Shown piece after piece: positions 59,760 through 64,000 of a DNA stretch of 64,000 nt. Numbering within the stretch: position 1 is the stretch's first letter; each line of letters starts with the position of its first letter. The notes below the pieces were generated by a model, which was given only the letters and a program-made list of their open reading frames with translations, was not told the DNA's origin and did no database searches. The translations under genes and the position numbers were made by a program. Where the stretch lies: the NCBI GenBank assembly GCA_963733085.1, contig CAVTBY010000012.1:186001-250000 (forward strand). The letters are read 5' to 3'. The stretch is from Desertimonas sp963733085 (GTDB lineage: Bacteria > Actinomycetota > Acidimicrobiia > Acidimicrobiales > Ilumatobacteraceae).

Positions 59760-61094
59760 CTACCGATGGCGGGCGCGGCGGACGTCGCGAGCGGCGACGA
59801 TTCGGCTGTGGCGGTCGTACGTCGCGTAGTTCCACGCCCAGTTGAGCAGCACGTTGGCCCGGTTGCGGAAGCCGACGAGGTAGACGAGGTGGAGTCCGAG
59901 CCACGCCAGCCAGCCGACCAAGCCGGACAGGCGCATCCCGTTGGGCAGTTCGGTGACGGCGTCGTTGCGACCGATCGTCGCCATCGTGCCCTTGTCGCGG
60001 TAGCGGAACGGCTCGGTCGGCGACCCAGCGAGCCGGCGGACGATCTGCCTGGCTGCGTGGCGGCCGCCCTGGATCGCGACCTGGGCGACCTGCGGCAGGA
60101 TCGTCGTGCCCTCCGTCCCGGGGACGGCACGGGCGGGCGAGGCAGCAATGTCGCCGATCGCGATCACCTCGGGGTGGCCGGGGACGGTGAGATCGGTGTT
60201 GACGACGATGCGCCCACCCTTGGAGAGCTCGACCCCGAGCATCTCGGCGAGCGGGCTGGCCCGCACGCCGGCGGCCCACACGACGACGCCGGCGCGAAGC
60301 ACGGTTCCATCGGCGAGATGGACGAGGCGGCGCGCCCCGTCGGTGGTGATGCGCTCGACCCCGACGCCCGTCACTACCTCGACACCACGACGCATCAGGG
60401 TCCGCCGCGCTCGTTCACTCGACTTGTCCGACATCGCTCCGAGCAACCGCGGCGCCGCCTCGACGAGGACGACCCGGGCCGCCCGCACGTCAACGCGCGG
60501 GAAGTCCTTGGCGAGCACCCTCGTGAACAGCTCCATCATCGCCCCGGCGGTCTCGACACCCGTCGGACCGCCGCCGCAGAGCACGACGTTGAGCTCGCCG
60601 CGCTCCACGCTGGCCGGGTCGCTCGACGCCCGCTCGAAGCGGTCCAACACGGCGAGGCGGAGATCGAGGGCGTCGTCGAGATCCTTCAGCGGGATCGTGT
60701 GCTCGTCGACACCGTCGATGCCGAATGACGTCGAGACGGCACCGGCGGCGATCACCAGCGTGTCGTAGCGGAGCTCGTCGACGGCGCCGTCGCCACGGTC
60801 GAGCGTGACGGTCCTGGAGTCGAGGTCGACGCCCGTGACTGTCGCCATGTGGACCGTGACGTTGTGCTGGCGGCGGAAGATGCCACGAACGGCGTAGGCG
60901 ACGTCGTCGGCGTCGAGCCCGGCCGTGGCGACCTGGTAGAGCAGCGGTTGGAACAGGTGGAAGTTGTTGGCGTCGACGATGTCGACGTCGACGGGCGCAT
61001 CGGCCAAGCCCTTGGCGACTGCCAGACCACCGAACCCGGCGCCGATCACCACAACCCGACGCGGGGAGCTAGTGAACCCAATCACAAGGTTCAC
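59760..61094 (-). CDS. ndh: Type II NADH dehydrogenase-like FAD oxidoreductase
   Basis: 444 residues. FAD-binding VVVIGAGFGGLAVAKGL, NADH-binding VVLCGGGPTGVETAGAM, VWAAGVRASPLAE and VIAIGDIAASPA, followed by QVAIQGGRHAARQI and a hydrophobic C-terminal segment (LVGWLAWLGLHLVYLVGF) that anchors NDH-2 to the membrane. Oxidises NADH to feed quinone. GTG start. Linked in function to Rex through NADH, though not adjacent. Confidence 0.9.
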   Translation of the reverse strand: MNLVIGFTSSPRRVVVIGAGFGGLAVAKGLADAPVDVDIVDANNFHLFQPLLYQVATAGLDADDVAYAVRGIFRRQHNVTVHMATVTGVDLDSRTVTLDRGDGAVDELRYDTLVIAAGAVSTSFGIDGVDEHTIPLKDLDDALDLRLAVLDRFERASSDPASVERGELNVVLCGGGPTGVETAGAMMELFTRVLAKDFPRVDVRAARVVLVEAAPRLLGAMSDKSSERARRTLMRRGVEVVTGVGVERITTDGARRLVHLADGTVLRAGVVVWAAGVRASPLAEMLGVELSKGGRIVVNTDLTVPGHPEVIAIGDIAASPARAVPGTEGTTILPQVAQVAIQGGRHAARQIVRRLAGSPTEPFRYRDKGTMATIGRNDAVTELPNGMRLSGLVGWLAWLGLHLVYLVGFRNRANVLLNWAWNYATYDRHSRIVAARDVRRARHR

Positions 61095-61139
61095 GGTAGG
61101 GAGGCGAACTGTTCAGCGGACATGACTTCCGCCACGTCG

Positions 61140-61560
61140 TCAGCCTTCGGCTGCGGGCAAGCGGAGCATCCCGAGCAAACCGGCGACGACACCGGCGACG
61201 CCCACCACCGCGGCAGCGGCGGTGACGCCGCGATCGAGCCAGAACGGGGCGTCGGTCGGCAGCAGCGCCCTGACGAGACCGTCGCGGCGCAGGAACGCCC
61301 ACAGGGCGAGCTGCATGCCCGAAACGGCGACGAGGGCGTGCGAGGCGAGTGACTGCCCGAGCGTCACGGCGACGACCGCGGCCGCCGCAGCGACCGCCGG
61401 CAACAGCCAGGAGATCGACGACGGTCCCGTCTCCGCCGGCACGGACACCACCTGCCACCAGCCGATTCCGGCCGCCGCGGCGCCGGTGACGATGAGCACC
61501 CAGGCGACGCGGTGACGCGCGGACAGCACGATCAACACGGCAAAGCCGGCGATGACGTCT
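61140..61560 (-). CDS. Partial membrane protein, cut at contig junction
   Basis: Reads IAGFAVLIVLSARHRVAWVLIVTG and further hydrophobic segments to the stop at 61140: four membrane helices. The frame is open further upstream but the residues there (GADRTGLVRRRVGPELPERKN) are not native-looking; they belong to the foreign sequence beyond about 61,556. N-terminus missing. Family not recognised. Confidence 0.6.
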
Positions 61561-61669
61561 TGGTGTACAGCGTTTTTCCGTTCTGGCAGTTCTGGCCCGA
61601 CGCGGCGACGGACCAGGCCAGTACGATCGGCGCCAGAATTGCAAGAAGGAGAGAGGACGGGCGCTTCAT
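61556..61669 (-). CDS. Partial secreted protein of proteobacterial tail
   Basis: From the ATG at 61669: MKRPSSLLLAILAPIVLAW with signal cleavage near SVAASG, then QNCQNGKTLYTK, where the sequence stops making sense as it meets the actinobacterial gene. Resembles the start of a small exported cytochrome c-like protein, too short to name. Divergent from metX. Confidence 0.4.
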
Positions 61670-61902
61670 GCGGTGCATCTCCGACGGCAGGCGGTTTCGC
61701 TGTCCTACGCAGCGACATTTCCGCGAACGAGGGCAGTGTACGCCCATTATCCCAATGTCATACCACGTTGTCATAGAATTTCCGACAGACGGCAGACTTG
61801 GTCCTATTTGTGGCGAACAGGCCCATCTGCACAGGTCCTATGTCAACGACATGACGAGGCGGCGCGGGGGGTCGCCCTGTGCCAGTACGGCGCAAAGCGG
61901 GC

Positions 61903-61908
61903 TAAAAT
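61903..61908 (+). promoter_or_regulatory. Candidate -10 of metX leader
   Basis: TAAAAT, a good sigma-70 -10 match, about 10 nt before the predicted riboswitch. No convincing -35 is seen. The surrounding 61670-61900 is lower in GC than either flank and holds no gene. Confidence 0.35.
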
Positions 61909-61915
61909 GGCGGGC

Positions 61916-61995
61916 GCGCCGATTTGAACCAGCTTGCGGGCGCGGGAAAGCCCTGGTTGATCCGGGGTTTTCGAACAAATACGGCTAAAGCGGCG
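61916..61995 (+). ncRNA. SAM-II-like riboswitch upstream of metX
   Basis: GATTTGAACC-x-GCTTGC followed by GGGCGCGGGAAA and, after a longer loop, CAAATACGGCTAAAGC. The P1 stem pairs GCC-GATTTG (61918-61926) with CAAAT-AC-GGC (61976-61985), and GCTT (61932-61935) can pair with AAGC (61988-61991) to form the pseudoknot. These are the conserved pieces of SAM-II (SAM-alpha) aptamers, which sense S-adenosylmethionine. The loop between GGGAAA and CAAAT is longer than usual. Position before metX fits. Confidence 0.6.
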
Positions 61996-62015
61996 CGCGG
62001 CATACCGCAGGCGAG

Positions 62016-62047
62016 CCCGCCGAGCCGGCAAGCTGGCGGGTTTTTTT
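62016..62047 (+). terminator. Intrinsic terminator/attenuator before metX
   Basis: CCCGCC and GGCGGG stem with inner AGC/GCT pairs, followed directly by seven Ts. It lies between the riboswitch and metX, so it could be the expression platform. It is the only U-tract terminator in the window; the actinobacterial part has none. Confidence 0.75.
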
Positions 62048-62080
62048 CGCGACCCTGTCGCAACTTCGCACCGCGCGCCG

Positions 62081-63290
62081 ATGCCCTCGTTTTCGGCCAC
62101 CACCGGCGGGACCACCCCGTCGCCAGGATCCGCGCCGCCCGCGGCCACTCGGTCGGCGAGGTCGAGGCCCAGCGTCGCCTCGTTCTCCGAGCCGCTGCAG
62201 CTCGCCTGCGGCCAGTCGCTGTCGCGCTACGACCTCGCCTACGAGACGTACGGCACGCTCAACGCCGACGCGCTCCAACGCGGTGCTCGTGTGCCACGCG
62301 CTCAACGCGTCGCATCACGTCGCCGGCTACTACGCCGACGACCGCGACAACGTCGGCTGGTGGGACAACATGATCGGGCCCGGGCAAGCCGCTCGACACC
62401 AACCGCTTCTTCGTCGTCGGCGTCAACAACCTCGGCAGCTGCTTCGGCTCGACCGGCCCGCAGTCGATCAATCCCGACGACCGGGCAAGCCGTGGGGCGC
62501 GCGACTTTCCCGCTGGTCACCGTCGAGGACTGGGTCGACGCGCAGGCGCGGCTCGCCGACCAGCTCGGCATCGCGCAGTTCGCGGCGGTCATGGGCGGCA
62601 GCCTCGGCGGCATGCAGGCGCTGGCCTGGGCGATCCGCTATCCGCAGCGCATCCGGCACGCGCTCGTGATCGCCGCCGCGCCCAACCTGTCGGCGCAGAA
62701 CATCGCGTTCAACGAGGTCGCGCGCCAGGCGATCCTGACCGACCCGGATTTCCACGACGGGCACTTCGCCGCGCACGGGACGCTGCCGCGGCGCGGCCTG
62801 CGCGTCGCGCGCATGGTCGGCCACATCACCTACCTGTCCGACGACGCAGATGGAGGACCAGTTCGGGCGCAGCTTGCGCGAGGGCATCAAGTACTCGCTT
62901 CGCGCCCGAGTTCCAGATCGAGTCGTACCTTCGCTACCAGGGCGAGAAGTTCGCCGAGTACTACGACGCCAACACCTACCTGCGCATCACCAAGGCGCTC
63001 GACTACTTCGACCCGGCGCTCGCGACCGGCGGCGACCTCGCGCAGCGCGCTCGCGCCGGCGAAGTGCAAGTTCCTCGTCGTCGTCGTTCACCACCGACTG
63101 GCGCTTTCCCGCCGCGCGCTCGCGCGAGATCGTGAAGGCGCTGGTCGATCGACCGGCGCGACGTCTCTACGCCGAGATCGACGCGCCGCACGGCCACGAC
63201 GCGTTCCTGCTCGACAACCCGCAGTACCACGCGCTGGTGCGCGCGTACTTCGACAGCGTCGCGTCGGATCGCCGGACTACTCGACGTTCC
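62081..63290 (+). pseudogene. metX: Homoserine O-acetyltransferase, many frameshifts
   Basis: Sense fragments in all three frames add up to MetX: SEPLQLACGQSLSRYDLAYETYGTLNAD, VCHALNASHHVAG, FFVVGVNNLGSCFGSTGPQSINPD, QFAAVMGGSLGGMQALAWAIRYP (nucleophile Ser in GGSLGG), SDDAQMEDQFGRSLREG, FAEYYDANTYLRITKALDYFDP and the catalytic His in DAPHGHDAFLLD. At least eight single-base indels break it, for example near 62273, 62388, 62490, 62843, 62902, 63060 and 63148. Start uncertain. Catalyses the first committed step of methionine synthesis. Confidence 0.8.
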
Positions 63291-63299
63291 GCCTCGGCG

Positions 63300-63926
63300 C
63301 CGAGATCACGCGGCAAGGTCGAGGAGCGCGACCGCGCAGGTGCACCGCGCCGACTTCGCGACCATCGCGAGCTGGATCACGCCGGGCGCGCAGCGTGCTC
63401 GACCTCGGGCTGCGGCGACGGCAGCCTGCTCGCGTACCTCGCGCGCGAGCGCGGCGTGACGGGCTACGGCGTCGAGATCGCCGACGCCGGCGTGCTCGCC
63501 AGCGTGCGCAACGGCGTCAACGTGCTGCAGAGCGACCTCGAAAGCGGCCTCGCCGGCTTCGACGACGCGTCGTTCGACTGCGTGATCCTGTCGCAGACGC
63601 TGCAGGCGATGCGCCACACCGAGGAGATCGTCGCCGAGATGCTGCGCGTCGGGCGCGAGGTGATCGTCACGTTTCCCGAACTTCGGACACTGGTCGCATC
63701 GCTGGCAGATCCTGCGCGGCCGCATGCCGGTGTCCGACGACGCTGCCGTACCAGTGGTACGACACGCCCAACATCCACCTGTGCACGGTGGCCGACTTCG
63801 ACGCGTTCCTGCGCGAGCGCGACTGCGTGGTCGAGAACCGCGTCGTGCTCGCCGGCGGGCACGCGGTGCAGCGTGCTGCCGAACCTGCTGGGCGAGCTCG
63901 CGATCTACCGCTTCCGCCGGGCGTAG
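63300..63926 (+). pseudogene. metW: MetW-like methyltransferase fold, frameshifted
   Basis: VLDLGCGDGSLLAYLARERGV (SAM-binding), GVEIADAGVLASVRNGVNVLQSDLESGLAGFDDASFDCVILSQTLQ is in one long frame. Later fragments FGHWSHRWQILRGRMPVSDD, YQWYDTPNIHLCTV and LPNLLGELAIYRFRRA need frame changes near 63385, 63689, 63741 and 63866. MetW partners MetX in methionine synthesis in many proteobacteria; adjacent metX-metW is the usual order. Confidence 0.8.
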
Positions 63927-64000
63927 CGGCGGGCTCACTGCGCGATCGACGCGCAAAGTCGATGCGCGCTGTCACGGTTGACGCGTCCGAAAGACGCGCA

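Overview
Positions 1 to about 61,550 come from a high-GC actinobacterial chromosome. The genes pointing there are mshA (mycothiol synthesis) with a YbjN-family neighbour, a rex-hemACDBL operon, an RsiG-like protein, a SigR/RsrA-type sigma/anti-sigma pair, and many 4-nt ATGA/GTGA start-stop overlaps. A free-living, non-mycolate lineage such as Acidimicrobiia would fit, but that is inference. The last ~2.4 kb (about 61,556 to the end) looks like different DNA: a proteobacterial metX-metW locus with a SAM-II-like riboswitch, a U-tract terminator and very frequent indels. The window is probably a chimeric or contaminated assembly at its right end.

Layout: 60-3918 is a Tad/Flp pilus module (tadZABC, a Flp-like pilin, a frameshifted tadE), followed by a STAS-domain protein. 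Then come rsgA (-), an MMPL exporter, topA-tmk-holB (+), a minus-strand group of secreted proteins (DUF1996, beta-helix, cupredoxin lipoprotein), and two divergent AI-2E-family membrane proteins. 17.5-22.8 kb holds a secreted Thr-linker protein, tRNA-Thr(CGT), an SNF2 helicase and a frameshifted SWIM protein. 22.8-24.5 kb is a PadR locus with repeated operator-like palindromes. 24.6-30.3 kb holds an ECF sigma/ZAS anti-sigma pair, tilS, a phosphatase-like protein without its Cys, an SDR, an acyltransferase and a hydrolase. 30.3-36.4 kb is the tetrapyrrole operon under Rex. 36.4-44 kb holds an acyl-CoA ligase, a SAM hydrolase, proC, ybjN, mshA, XRE, rsiG and moaD-like genes, and an S51-like protein. 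44.1-48.2 kb is hbd-aat-ecm-DUF192. 48.2-50.7 kb is an LPXTG surface protein broken by frameshifts. 51-59.7 kb holds an oxygenase-like protein, a LysM lipoprotein, a prenyl synthase, xseB/xseA, rmuC, a phosphoesterase, ArsR/SRPBCC and map, followed by ndh and a truncated membrane protein at the junction.

The most unusual signal is a set of intergenic hairpins in three sequence families of fixed length (48, 51 and 59 nt). Eight of the nine copies sit at the 3' end of a gene, usually starting 8-36 nt from a stop codon. Their outer stems are conserved, their inner stems vary with compensating changes, and none has a U-tract. A second unusual signal is a short sequence present at the 5' ends of both ecm and xseB. 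In xseB it is part of a 102-bp in-frame insertion flanked by 9-bp direct repeats.

Single-base frameshifts in tadE, the SWIM gene, hemD, rmuC and the LPXTG gene suggest residual consensus errors at least as much as true pseudogenes.
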